From Clostridia bacterium (lineage in GTDB: Bacteria; Bacillota; Clostridia; Christensenellales; CAG-917), in contig CAAGFS010000036.1 of the NCBI GenBank assembly GCA_900769205.1, forward strand, positions 1 to 18,739: a stretch of 18,739 nt of DNA, read 5' to 3'. The translations under genes were made by a program, and so were the position numbers. The notes beneath the pieces were generated by a model. It saw only the letters and a list, made by a program, of their open reading frames with translations, was not told the DNA's origin and made no database searches. Below are positions 1 to 7,067 of this stretch, in pieces. Position 1 is the first letter of the stretch. Each line of letters starts with the position of its first letter.

Positions 1-215
1 CAAACCCCGGCACTTTGTCAATTCAACTCTACGCAAACGGAGTTGCAATCGCGTCTGAAACAATCACGGGCAACTCCACGAGCGCAACGCCCGCGACGGT
101 GAGCAAAACCATACTCTACAACGCCACCGAGGCAACCGCATTGTCCATTCACAACTCGGCAACGAACACCACAAACTATACGAGCGCAAACATCACCGTG
201 CAACGCCTCGTATAA
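1..215 (+). CDS. C-terminal end of a collagen-like/BclA-type surface protein (5' partial)
   Basis: The reading frame is open from the window edge (first full codon at 3) to a TAA at 213-215, so this is the tail of a longer protein and not a 66-residue gene starting at the internal TTG. The visible residues run NPGTLSIQLYANG, then a Thr/Ser/Ala/Asn-rich beta-strand pattern, ending in SANITVQRLV. That texture resembles the jelly-roll C-terminal domain of BclA-like collagen glycoproteins of Clostridia and Bacilli, where 'xSxQLYxNGVAI' and a terminal 'ITVQRL' strand are common. Such proteins are surface-exposed and often trimeric. The collagen Gly-X-Y region would lie upstream, outside the window, so the identification rests on the tail alone. 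It is convergent with mfd and followed by a strong terminator. An alternative is another beta-rich phage or surface fibre tail. Confidence 0.55.
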   Translation, partial: NPGTLSIQLYANGVAIASETITGNSTSATPATVSKTILYNATEATALSIHNSATNTTNYTSANITVQRLV

Positions 216-270
216 AACGAAAGCGCCGCTCGCTCAAATCAAATCAGCGCAATAAGATGTTTATCAAGCA

Positions 271-297
271 AAAAAGCGCACTTAAAGTGCGCTTTTT
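271..297. terminator. Bidirectional Rho-independent terminator between the surface-protein tail and mfd
   Basis: A near-perfect palindrome: a 13-base arm at 271-283 and its reverse complement at 285-297. The GC core is GCGCACTT / AAGTGCGC, flanked by an A-run on the left and a T-run on the right. Each strand therefore shows a hairpin followed by a U-tract. It serves the plus-strand gene ending at 215 and the minus-strand unit ending with mfd at 405. Confidence 0.9.
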
Positions 298-306
298 GCA
301 ACACAC

Positions 307-327
307 GGCGTTTTTACGCCCGTTTTT
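307..327 (+). terminator. Possible second, weaker plus-strand terminator
   Basis: A 5-bp stem, GGCGT (307-311) and ACGCC (316-320), around a T-rich loop, followed by five T residues at 323-327. It lies 10 bases after the stronger terminator and could act as back-up for plus-strand readthrough towards mfd. The stem is short, so this is tentative. Confidence 0.35.
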
Positions 328-404
328 GACAAGTCTGTTTTCGCACGCAAACGCGTTCTTTTTTTGCGGAAACGTTCCGTCGCAAACCGCCGTTGACTTG
401 CGGT

Positions 405-3400
405 TTACTGTATGTCCGAGAAAAACTCTATGAGTTTTGCAAGCTTCTGCTCCGCCGTGAGTTTGTTGACTTCGAAGATGAGCGACGGCGGTATGGTGGT
501 TGTCAGCACGACGCTTCCGCTGTGTTTTGCAACCGCGTTCATAAGGCTTTCGTTTTTGAAAACTTCCGCGTCGTAAAAGTTTGCGCCCGCGCCGTTGCGG
601 TTGATGACGATGCGCGACACGTCGTAATTGGACGCAAGGTTTTTCAAAAGCGCAACGTTGATCAGGTTTTCAAGCGGGAGATCCACGGGGCCGTACACTT
701 CGGCAAGTTCGTTCATAAGCGAATCGCGCGCGCTCTTGCTCGACACGTTGGATATTTGCTTATACACGCGCAGTTTATCCCGCCCGCTTATATACGAATC
801 GCTGATGAACGCGGCGGCGTCCACCTTCATTTCCACGTCGCGTATCTCTTTCTTTCTGACGCCCGTCTTGACTTCCTGCACCGCTTCGTCAAGCAATTCG
901 AGATACATCTCGTAGCCGACTTTTTCGATATGACCGCTCTGCTCCGCGCCGAGAAGATTGCCCGCTCCGCGTATTGACAAGTCGGCAAGCGCAACCTGAA
1001 AACCGCTTCCGATATCCGTGTTTTCCAAGAGTGTGTCAAGGCGTTTTTGAGCGGTGTCGGTGAGCATTCCGTTTTCGGGAACGGTGAAATACGCGTGCGC
1101 AAGCACTCCGCGTCTTCCCACTCTGCCGCGCAACTGATAAAGTTGGGCAAGCCCGAACTTTCCGCTGTCGATGACGATAAGCGTGTTTGCGTCGGGAAGG
1201 TCGATGCCGTTTTCGATGATGGTGGTTGCAACGAGCACGTCGAACTCCTTGTCGTAAAACGCGCCCATTCTCTGTTCGAGTTGTCCCGGCGCCATCTGTC
1301 CGTGCGCAGTGATTATGCGCGCGTCGGGACAGAGCGAGCGCAGTCTGCTTGCGTACGGATCGAGCGCGTCCACGTCGTTGAGAAGTATCAGCGTCTGTCC
1401 GCCGCGGGAAAGCTCGCGCGTGATAGCGTCAACGCAAAGCGCGTCCGAATATCCCACGACGTAGGTCTGAATAGGCAATCTGCCGTGGGGCGCTGTTTCG
1501 AGCATAGAAATATCTCTCACGCCCGTGAGCGACATGTTGAGCGTGCGCGGGATTGGCGTTGCCGAGAGCGTAAGCACGTTGACAAGCGGATATTTTTCTT
1601 TGAGCTTTTCTTTGTGCTCGACGCCGAAACGCTGTTCTTCGTCAAGCACGAGCAGTCCGAGATCGTGAAACTCAACCGCTTTTGCAAGCACCTTGTGCGT
1701 TGCCACGACTATATGCACCGTGCCGTTTTTCAGTCCTTCGAGCAGCTGCTCCGTTTCCTTTGAAGATTGAAGCCTTGTGAGCAGACCGCATTTTATGCCG
1801 AAAGGTTTGAGCCTTCCCACAAGATTTTCGTAGTGCTGGCGGGCAAGAATGGTTGTCGGAGCAAGCAAAACGGCTTGTTTTGAGTCAAGCACGGTCTTGA
1901 ACATTGCGCGGAAAGCGACTTCCGTCTTTCCGAAGCCGACGTCGCCCACCAAAAGTCTGTCCATTATACGTCCCGACTCCATATCCTGCTTGATTTCCGC
2001 AATGGCTTTGAGCTGGTCGGGAGTTTCTTCGTACTCGAAGTTGTCTTCGAACTCCTTTTGCCACACCGTGTCTTCGCTGTATTTGAAACCGCGCTGTTTT
2101 TCGCGTTTGGCATAAAGCTCGACGAGATTTATCGCAAGTTTGCGCACGGATTTGCGTACTTTTTCCTTTTCTCTTTCAAACTCTTTTCCGCCGAGCTTGT
2201 TGAGAGCGGGCTTTTCTTCGCCGATGAACTTCTGCAGGTTGTTCATCTGATCGGTGGCAACGTAAAGCGTGTCGCCGTCCCGATATTTCAGCACGATGTA
2301 CTCTTTTTCAAAATCTCCCGTTTTGAGAATGGCGGTGCCTTCGCAAAGTCCCACTCCGTGCACTCTGTGCACCACGTAATCGCCTGCAACGGGAGATATC
2401 TCGGCCTGTTTTCCCCTTTTGAAACTTTCTTCTCCGCGGTGTTTGCCGATACATTCGGACACGCCGACCAGGCACACTTTCTGCGCGGGATAAATCACGC
2501 CCGTTTCAACGTCGAGCGGAGTTGAAAGCACGCTCCCTTCGTCGTTGCCGTCTTCGCTGTACGTTGCAAACACGTCGTTTTCACGCAGACTTTCGACGAC
2601 GCTCTTTGCGCGCTCTCTGCCCGAGCAGGCAAGCAACACCTTTGTGCCGTTGAGCACGAAATTGCGGATGTCCTGCACGATGGTCTGCGGATCGAGATAA
2701 TATTTGGTGACGGGTTTGGTTTTTGGCTCGATGATATATTTCGGCTCGAAAAGTTGATTGTTGAGCGAAAGCGCGCAAAAACTCATCTTGCGCACGAACA
2801 TAAGCCGTCTTTTTATCTCGATAAAAGGCAGATACACGTCCTTGTGACAAGGCAGTATTTCTCCGCCTTCGAGAAGATTCTTTATTCTTCCGTCAAACTC
2901 TTTGAGAAGGATATTGAGCTTGTCGTACACAACCTTCGGCTCGTCGAAAATCACCACGTCGCATCCGTCGAGATAATCGAATATGCAAGACGTTGCGCTT
3001 TGCAAAAACGGAGTTGCCCACACGAGCGACGCGTCGCACGCGCCAACGTTCAATCTTTCCTTTGCTTCGAGCGCGTATTTGTTGTCGGGATAAAACGAAA
3101 GCCTTTCAAGTGCGTTTTCATAATCGCTTTCGTCAAGCAGGACGTCGCTTGCGGGCGCAAAACGCACGCTTTCCGCTTCGTTTGACGGGAGCATACTCTC
3201 AACGTCGATGATTTTTATATCTTCAACGAGTTCGTCGAACAAATTGATTCTGTACGCCACCGAGTCTATACCGAAAACGTCCACTATATCTCCGCGCACC
3301 GCAAAATCGCCGGGGTCGGCAATCATACTCTGTCGCTTATATCCGGCAAGCGTAAGGCGGTCGGCAAGAGTCTGCGGGGACACGACGTCTTCCTTGCTCA

Positions 3401-3827
3401 CGCGCACGCAATACTTTTGAACGAGTTCTTTTTTTGGGAAAAGCTGCAAAAGACTGTCCGCGCTTGTGACGACCACGTCGAAATCTCCGCTTGCCATATC
3501 GGCAAGAGTGTTCATTCTCTCCCTGACGTTCTGCGCGGAAAAACTTTTTCTTGCGATAAGCACGTCGTCGCGGTAGGGCAAATAATCCACCTTGACGCCC
3601 CAACTGCTTATTTTCCTTGCAAGACTCTTTGCTCCAAGGCTGTCCGAAGCCACGACGATTTTTTTTGCGGGAAGCTGGGATATGATATGCACCTTTGCGC
3701 CTTCGCAAACGCGCAATACGGAAACCGCCGACAATTTGTCGTCGGCAAGTCGTTTGGCGCTCAATCCTTGCAAAGAAGCAAGTTTTTCGCCAAGGTTGTG
3801 CAGTTGCAAAACTTTGGGTGCAATCAC
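405..3827 (-). CDS. mfd: Transcription-repair coupling factor Mfd
   Basis: Mfd is a cytosolic DNA translocase that removes RNA polymerase stalled at lesions and recruits UvrA. The 1140 residues match the usual family length. A UvrB-like N-terminal part (about 1-340) includes DPGDFAVRGDIVDVFG at 171-186. A CarD-like RNA-polymerase-interaction domain (about 475-540, VVHRVHGVGLCEG) follows. The RecG-like motor has Walker A GDVGFGKTE (628-636, K634), a DEEQ box (729-732), SATPIPRT (755-762) and motif VI QLRGRVGRR (898-906). The C-terminal TRCF domain runs from about 1000 to the end. The start is GTG at 3827, whose GTGA overlaps the TGA stop of pth, so translation is probably coupled; the upstream AGAAAAGA is a weak ribosome site. 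All motor motifs are intact. It is the last gene of the glmU-pth-mfd unit. Confidence 0.97.
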   Translation of the reverse strand: MIAPKVLQLHNLGEKLASLQGLSAKRLADDKLSAVSVLRVCEGAKVHIISQLPAKKIVVASDSLGAKSLARKISSWGVKVDYLPYRDDVLIARKSFSAQNVRERMNTLADMASGDFDVVVTSADSLLQLFPKKELVQKYCVRVSKEDVVSPQTLADRLTLAGYKRQSMIADPGDFAVRGDIVDVFGIDSVAYRINLFDELVEDIKIIDVESMLPSNEAESVRFAPASDVLLDESDYENALERLSFYPDNKYALEAKERLNVGACDASLVWATPFLQSATSCIFDYLDGCDVVIFDEPKVVYDKLNILLKEFDGRIKNLLEGGEILPCHKDVYLPFIEIKRRLMFVRKMSFCALSLNNQLFEPKYIIEPKTKPVTKYYLDPQTIVQDIRNFVLNGTKVLLACSGRERAKSVVESLRENDVFATYSEDGNDEGSVLSTPLDVETGVIYPAQKVCLVGVSECIGKHRGEESFKRGKQAEISPVAGDYVVHRVHGVGLCEGTAILKTGDFEKEYIVLKYRDGDTLYVATDQMNNLQKFIGEEKPALNKLGGKEFEREKEKVRKSVRKLAINLVELYAKREKQRGFKYSEDTVWQKEFEDNFEYEETPDQLKAIAEIKQDMESGRIMDRLLVGDVGFGKTEVAFRAMFKTVLDSKQAVLLAPTTILARQHYENLVGRLKPFGIKCGLLTRLQSSKETEQLLEGLKNGTVHIVVATHKVLAKAVEFHDLGLLVLDEEQRFGVEHKEKLKEKYPLVNVLTLSATPIPRTLNMSLTGVRDISMLETAPHGRLPIQTYVVGYSDALCVDAITRELSRGGQTLILLNDVDALDPYASRLRSLCPDARIITAHGQMAPGQLEQRMGAFYDKEFDVLVATTIIENGIDLPDANTLIVIDSGKFGLAQLYQLRGRVGRRGVLAHAYFTVPENGMLTDTAQKRLDTLLENTDIGSGFQVALADLSIRGAGNLLGAEQSGHIEKVGYEMYLELLDEAVQEVKTGVRKKEIRDVEMKVDAAAFISDSYISGRDKLRVYKQISNVSSKSARDSLMNELAEVYGPVDLPLENLINVALLKNLASNYDVSRIVINRNGAGANFYDAEVFKNESLMNAVAKHSGSVVLTTTIPPSLIFEVNKLTAEQKLAKLIEFFSDIQ

Positions 3828-4408
3828 TTGTCTTTTCTGTTTACCTTCTCTTGTATGCGCTGAATATCAACGCCCGCAACCATGTCCAAAAGCGCTTCGA
3901 CGGCGTTGTCGATTGCGCCTTGCAAAATCTGTTTGCTCTCAAAATCGACCTTTGAAAGCACAAAATCTATAAGTTGAACCTCGTGTTGTGCAAGTTGCTC
4001 GGTTTTTGTGCCCACTCTCACTCGCTTGAACTCCTGCGTGCCGATCAGCGCCACTATGTTGCGCATACCGTTGTGAGTGCCCGCGCTTCCTTCTTCTCTC
4101 ACACGAAGTTTTCCGATTGGCAAATCCACGTCGTCGTAGCAAACGACAAGTTCGCTCTTTTCGTCGGCGCAATACTTGCGCACGAGTTTTTTCACCGACT
4201 CGCCCGAAAGGTTCATAAACGTCTGCGGTTTTGCAACGACAAAATCGACGCCGCCGTAGTTTGCCTTGCAGGTGAGAGCGTCGCATTCGTCTTTGTCGGG
4301 TTTGACTTTCAATTTTTTGCAAAGTGCGTCAACAACCATAAAGCCGACGTTGTGATATGTGTTTTTGTACTTCATTCCGGGATTGCCGAGTCCCACGACG
4401 AGCATCAT
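3824..4408 (-). CDS. pth: Peptidyl-tRNA hydrolase (Pth)
   Basis: Pth cleaves the ester bond of peptidyl-tRNAs released from stalled ribosomes, recycling tRNA in the cytosol. At 194 residues it has the normal length. The family signatures are present: GLGNPGMKY (6-14), catalytic His19 in NTYHNVGF, KPQTFMNLSG (60-69, with substrate-contacting N66), YDDVDLPIGKLR (91-102, with Asp92 assisting catalysis) and GSAGTHNGMRNI (107-118, with N113). Thr replaces the usual second Gly before HNG. Two ATGs are adjacent (4408 and 4405). AAGGA lies about 7 bases upstream, so either could be used. The gene lies 84 nt after glmU, with a perfect hairpin just upstream of its ribosome site, and overlaps mfd by 4 nt. 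Pth next to Mfd is classical in Bacillota (spoVC-fin-mfd in Bacillus); fin is missing here. Confidence 0.96.
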   Translation of the reverse strand: MMLVVGLGNPGMKYKNTYHNVGFMVVDALCKKLKVKPDKDECDALTCKANYGGVDFVVAKPQTFMNLSGESVKKLVRKYCADEKSELVVCYDDVDLPIGKLRVREEGSAGTHNGMRNIVALIGTQEFKRVRVGTKTEQLAQHEVQLIDFVLSKVDFESKQILQGAIDNAVEALLDMVAGVDIQRIQEKVNRKDK

Positions 4409-4421
4409 ACGCTTATCCTTC

Positions 4422-4441
4422 CAAAGCGGAAATCCGCTTTG
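4422..4441. other. Perfect inverted repeat immediately upstream of the pth ribosome-binding site
   Basis: The arms CAAAGCGGA (4422-4430) and TCCGCTTTG (4433-4441) flank a 2-base centre. On the minus strand the hairpin ends a base or two before the GAAGGA ribosome site of pth. On the plus strand it is followed by seven T residues (4444-4450) and would work as a terminator against antisense transcription. Either role is inference; the symmetry is directly seen. Confidence 0.6.
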
Positions 4442-4492
4442 CGTTTTTTTCGTTGTCGTTTTTCAATTCATCTGCAGACGAACAAACCGCGC

Positions 4493-5518
4493 TTATTTCC
4501 TTTCGTTTTTGACGGTGTCCTGTCGCACTCGCCCGATTGTGAAAGTGCTCTCGTCAACGTCGCGCGTGACCGTCGTGCCTGCCGCGATAAACGCCTTGTC
4601 GCCGACGACGAGCGGTGCGACGAGATTGGTGTTCGCTCCCAAAAAGCAATCGCAACCGACGGTGGTTTTGTTCTTGTTTTTCCCGTCGAAATTGCAAAAC
4701 ACCGTCCCGCACCCCACGTTCGTGCGTTCTCCCACTTCCGCGTCGCCGATATAACTGAGATGGGACGCCTTGACGCCTTTTTCGAGCGTTGAAGCCTTCA
4801 CTTCGACAAAGTCGCCCACTCTGCACCCTTCGCCCACGACCGCCCTGCGCAATCTCGCGTATGGCCCCACCGTCGCGCGCGCGTGCACGTGCGAACATAC
4901 TATATGCGACCACTCGACGTATGCTCCGTCGATGACGCTGTCACGGATATAAGACGCGCTCACAACCGACTTTGCGCTTACAAAGCTCTCGCCTTCTATC
5001 CTGCAAAAAGGCAAAATCGTCGCACCGCTTTCGATTTTTGCGGTGTCGTCCACAAAAGTCGTCGCCTTGTCGAGAATGCGCACTCCGCGAGCGAGCATTT
5101 TGTCAAGCAACTCGTCTTTAAGCCGATTATACACCAGATTGTAGGATTTTGCATCATCAATCTTAAAAAAAGCGGAAGACGAGGAAAAAACACCGCCTTT
5201 TACGTCGTTTCCGACGCAGATTTTCGCCAAAGAGTGCATTGCGCCGAGATGCACGCAATTGATTTTGTCCTTTTTCATTTTTTTTGCAAGCGCGACGACG
5301 TCGCTCTGCCTCGCCAAAGGCATATCGAGAGTCAGCACCACGTTGACGCAATCGGGCAACAGCGCGCTCTCCTCCTTGTAGGATTCCTTTTTGGCAATGC
5401 GCACGACGCTCGCTCCGAACGACTCGAACTCGCGTATGACAAAATCTTCCACCCGCCTGCCGAGCATATCCGCCCGCGACCATTCTGTTTCTATAAAAAC
5501 GATATTGTATCTTTCCAT
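4493..5518 (-). CDS. glmU: GlmU-like glucosamine-1-phosphate N-acetyltransferase with a reduced, degenerate N-terminal uridylyltransferase domain
   Basis: GlmU normally makes UDP-GlcNAc in two steps. The C-terminal left-handed beta-helix acetylates GlcN-1-P using acetyl-CoA. Here that half (about 150-341) is well kept: GPYARLR (R224), FVEVK (E239, K241), HLSYIGDAE (H253, Y256), N267, CNFDG (N276) and NK (K282) correspond to the E. coli acetyltransferase residues R333, E349, K351, H363, Y366, N377, N386 and K392. The N-terminal half is only about 125-145 residues, against about 230 in the family. It begins IVFIETEWSRADMLG and lacks the nucleotide-binding loop GxGTRMxSxxPK. A trace remains in LTLDMPL (63-68; compare 'GDVPL' with its Mg-binding Asp). 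At 341 residues the protein is well below the usual 450-460. No stop or frameshift explains the loss. It starts the unit glmU-pth-mfd. The -10-like box ends 5 nt before the ATG and no ribosome site is visible. Confidence 0.85.
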   Translation of the reverse strand: MERYNIVFIETEWSRADMLGRRVEDFVIREFESFGASVVRIAKKESYKEESALLPDCVNVVLTLDMPLARQSDVVALAKKMKKDKINCVHLGAMHSLAKICVGNDVKGGVFSSSSAFFKIDDAKSYNLVYNRLKDELLDKMLARGVRILDKATTFVDDTAKIESGATILPFCRIEGESFVSAKSVVSASYIRDSVIDGAYVEWSHIVCSHVHARATVGPYARLRRAVVGEGCRVGDFVEVKASTLEKGVKASHLSYIGDAEVGERTNVGCGTVFCNFDGKNKNKTTVGCDCFLGANTNLVAPLVVGDKAFIAAGTTVTRDVDESTFTIGRVRQDTVKNERK

Positions 5519-5523
5519 ACCAT

Positions 5524-5553
5524 ACTATATTCTTTTTCGATTTAAGTTTGCCA
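5524..5553 (-). promoter_or_regulatory. Putative glmU promoter, possibly leaderless
   Basis: Read on the minus strand, a TATAGT -10 box occupies 5529-5524. A poor -35 match, TGGCAA, lies at 5553-5548 with an 18-base spacer. The -10 ends 5 bases before the ATG at 5518, so the transcript would begin at or next to the start codon. The weak -35 keeps confidence low. Confidence 0.4.
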
Positions 5554-5568
5554 CGCCGACATAATAAT

Positions 5569-5598
5569 TTGGTTTTTGAAAAACCGCCGTGCTATACT
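5569..5598 (+). promoter_or_regulatory. Putative promoter of the small plus-strand gene, containing an operator-like palindrome
   Basis: A TTGGTT -35-like box (5569-5574) and a TATACT -10 (5593-5598) are separated by 18 bases. Between them lies a perfect 7-bp inverted repeat with a single central base: GGTTTTT (5571-5577), G5578 and AAAAACC (5579-5585). It overlaps the -35 box, a position typical of repressor sites. The -10 is good and the -35 weak. Transcription would start near 5605, giving a leader of about 50 nt. Confidence 0.45.
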
Positions 5599-5655
5599 GC
5601 GATTGCTCTCGGACGACAAGGCTATGCAGGCGCAATAAACTTGTGGGAGAATGGT

Positions 5656-5868
5656 ATGGACAACAAAAAACTCAAAGAAATCGTCACAATCGTCTTAGTG
5701 GGTATCGCGTCAATCGTGTCGAGCGTCGTTGCGTGCTTGTTCGGCACGCCGAGCGACGCGTCGGACGTATCTCAACTCGCTGCGTCGCAATACGCGACGC
5801 ACGTGCAAACGAGCGTAGCGGCGCAACTGCCGTTGGCGCAAACGGGTTTTTCAGCGACAATCGAATAG
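5656..5868 (+). CDS. Small hydrophobic protein, possible lipoprotein, unknown function
   Basis: This 70-residue product begins MDNKKLKEIVTIVLVGIAS. The ATG at 5656 follows a GGGAGA ribosome site at 5645-5650. Residues 9-26 form one hydrophobic stretch preceded by three lysines. It ends in VVAC at 24-27, a weak lipobox, so it could be a lipoprotein or a single-span membrane protein. The remaining 43 residues are Ser/Ala/Thr/Gln-rich and contain no Cys or Trp. I do not recognise a family. Small proteins of this design (KK-helix-Cys) occur in microvirus-like phage genomes and as orphan lipoproteins, but that likeness is loose. It has its own promoter-like region and ribosome site, sits alone on the plus strand between two minus-strand units, and is followed by a hairpin at 5912-5938 and a terminator at 5976-6006. 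These signals favour a real gene. Confidence 0.55.
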   Translation: MDNKKLKEIVTIVLVGIASIVSSVVACLFGTPSDASDVSQLAASQYATHVQTSVAAQLPLAQTGFSATIE

Positions 5869-5911
5869 GAAGCAACTCTCAACCGAAACTGCAATCTGAA
5901 AGTCCGAGAGT

Positions 5912-5938
5912 CGTGCGTCGGCTCGAAGCCGACGCACG
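5912..5938. other. Strong GC-rich hairpin downstream of the small gene
   Basis: Eleven-base arms CGTGCGTCGGC (5912-5922) and GCCGACGCACG (5928-5938) flank the loop TCGAA. There is no U-tract directly after it on either strand, so it is not a standard terminator. It could stabilise the 3' end of the small mRNA or bind a protein. Part of it resembles a tRNA T-arm, but the rest of the cloverleaf is absent. Confidence 0.6.
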
Positions 5939-5975
5939 CAAGGAAAACATCATCTTTTTTATACTTCCCCCACAA

Positions 5976-6006
5976 AGAAAAGGACCGCATCGAGCGGTCT
6001 TTTTCT
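5976..6006. terminator. Bidirectional terminator between the small gene and tadA
   Basis: A 13-base arm at 5976-5988 pairs with 5994-6006, with one G-T wobble, around the loop ATCGA. The core is GACCGC / GCGGTC, with an A-run on the left and a T-run on the right. It ends the plus-strand small transcript and the minus-strand walJ-to-tadA unit. Confidence 0.9.
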
Positions 6007-6064
6007 CTATATCCGCGCGCAACGCGCATTTTCTTTTCGCACCGTTATTGCCGTCGGCTCGGTT

Positions 6065-6547
6065 TCACTCGGCCACATTCTTATCTTCCGTCTTTGCTTT
6101 GCGTTTCTTGCGGAAAAAATCGGACAATAGCTTTGCGCATTCGTCTTGCAGGTGTCCCCCGCTCACTTCGACGTCGTGATTGAAAAGTCCTTGCTCGAAC
6201 AGATTGATTTTTGATCCGCAAGCTCCCGTCTTTTCGTCGTACGCGCCGAAATACAGCGCGCGTATGCGCGAGTTTATCATAGCCCCCGCACACATAGCGC
6301 AAGGCTCGAGAGTGACGTATATATCGCAATCTTCCAGCCACCAGTTGTTTTGCGCTTTCGTCGCTTCGGATATGGCAACGATCTCGGCGTGACACACCGC
6401 GTTGTTTTCTCTCTCTTTGCGATTTCCGCTCTCCGCGACGATTCGTCCGTTTTTGACAACGACCGCTCCGACTGGCACTTCGTCAAAGGTCGCGCACTCT
6501 TTTGCAAGCTCGACGGCTCGTTTCATAAATATCTCTTGATAGGACAT
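6065..6547 (-). CDS. tadA: tRNA(Arg) adenosine-34 deaminase TadA
   Basis: TadA converts adenosine 34 of tRNA-Arg(ACG) to inosine, allowing decoding of CGU, CGC and CGA. I chose the ATG at 6547 (MSYQEIFMKRA), which is preceded by GGAGAAAT and gives 160 residues. The in-frame ATG at 6586 would add 13 residues foreign to the family. The zinc-deaminase motifs are complete: HAE at 53-55 (zinc-binding His53, proton-shuttling Glu55) and PCAMC at 82-86 (zinc-binding Cys83 and Cys86). GNRKE (41-45) and the helix around FGAYDEKTGACGS (100-112) also fit the family. It lies 61 nt after rlmH and is probably the last gene of that unit, before the terminator at 5976-6006. The C-terminal FFRKKRKAK tail is a typical basic tRNA-contact end. 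Confidence 0.95.
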   Translation of the reverse strand: MSYQEIFMKRAVELAKECATFDEVPVGAVVVKNGRIVAESGNRKERENNAVCHAEIVAISEATKAQNNWWLEDCDIYVTLEPCAMCAGAMINSRIRALYFGAYDEKTGACGSKINLFEQGLFNHDVEVSGGHLQDECAKLLSDFFRKKRKAKTEDKNVAE

Positions 6548-6608
6548 ATTTCTCCAAACACGAAGTTTACATCGCCGTTTTGGCATATAAACTTGATTTT
6601 TTTGTTAT

Positions 6609-7067
6609 CTACTTGTGATACGGCGTGCCTGCGTTGATTGACAGCGCGCGGTATATCTGCTCGCACAGCATCACCCTGAAAAGTTGATGCGGAAAGGTGT
6701 TTTTGCCAAACGAAATAATCATATCCGCGCGGTTTCTCAACTCGTCCGTGTGCCCGTGACTTCCGCCGATAAGAAAGGAAAACTCGCTCTCGCCCTGCGC
6801 GCATTTGTCCTTTACGAGTTTTGCAAGCGCGTCGCTTGAAAACTCCGCTCCGCGCATATCCATCGCGATGACGAAGCCTTTTGCCTTTGACAAAAGCGCG
6901 TCGCTTTCTATCTTGCGTTGCTCGTCCGCAGTCTTTGACGGCGGTGCGTCGGCAAGCTCCACGACCTTGACTTCCGCATATCTTCCCGCACGCTTGACGT
7001 ACTCCGCTATTGCGTCCGCAAAATATTTTTCTTTGATTTTGCCTATGGCGACAACGTTGATTTTCAT
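6609..7067 (-). CDS. rlmH: 23S rRNA pseudouridine-1915 N3-methyltransferase RlmH
   Basis: RlmH is a SPOUT-fold, SAM-dependent methyltransferase that modifies pseudouridine 1915 in helix 69 of 23S rRNA on assembled ribosomes. At 152 residues it has the usual length (155-160). Family features are MKINVVAIGKIKEKY at the N-terminus, the SAM-binding knot FLIGGSHGHTDELR (98-111), TFPHQLFRVMLCEQIYRA (124-141) and the conserved C-terminal INAGTPYHK. The ATG at 7067 overlaps the TGA of the preceding CPBP gene (ATGA). Upstream in-frame ATGs would add residues that belong to the CPBP reading region. In Bacillus and Staphylococcus rlmH follows walJ and htrA; here two CPBP genes lie between walJ and rlmH. 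Confidence 0.95.
   Translation of the reverse strand: MKINVVAIGKIKEKYFADAIAEYVKRAGRYAEVKVVELADAPPSKTADEQRKIESDALLSKAKGFVIAMDMRGAEFSSDALAKLVKDKCAQGESEFSFLIGGSHGHTDELRNRADMIISFGKNTFPHQLFRVMLCEQIYRALSINAGTPYHK

Noticed and set aside
360..404. The GGAAACGTTCC palindrome just after mfd as its terminator
   Set aside because: No U-tract follows on the minus strand. The terminator at 271-297 is far stronger.
5870..5945. A possible tRNA, because the loop near 5923-5927 resembles a T-arm and the antisense frame reads GFEPT
   Set aside because: No matching acceptor stem, D-arm or 5-bp anticodon stem with a 7-base loop can be drawn. The sequence is better explained as a simple hairpin.
5772..6029. An 85-codon minus-strand frame opposite the small gene
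   Set aside because: It crosses the terminator and the hairpin, has no ribosome site, and the plus-strand frame has better signals.
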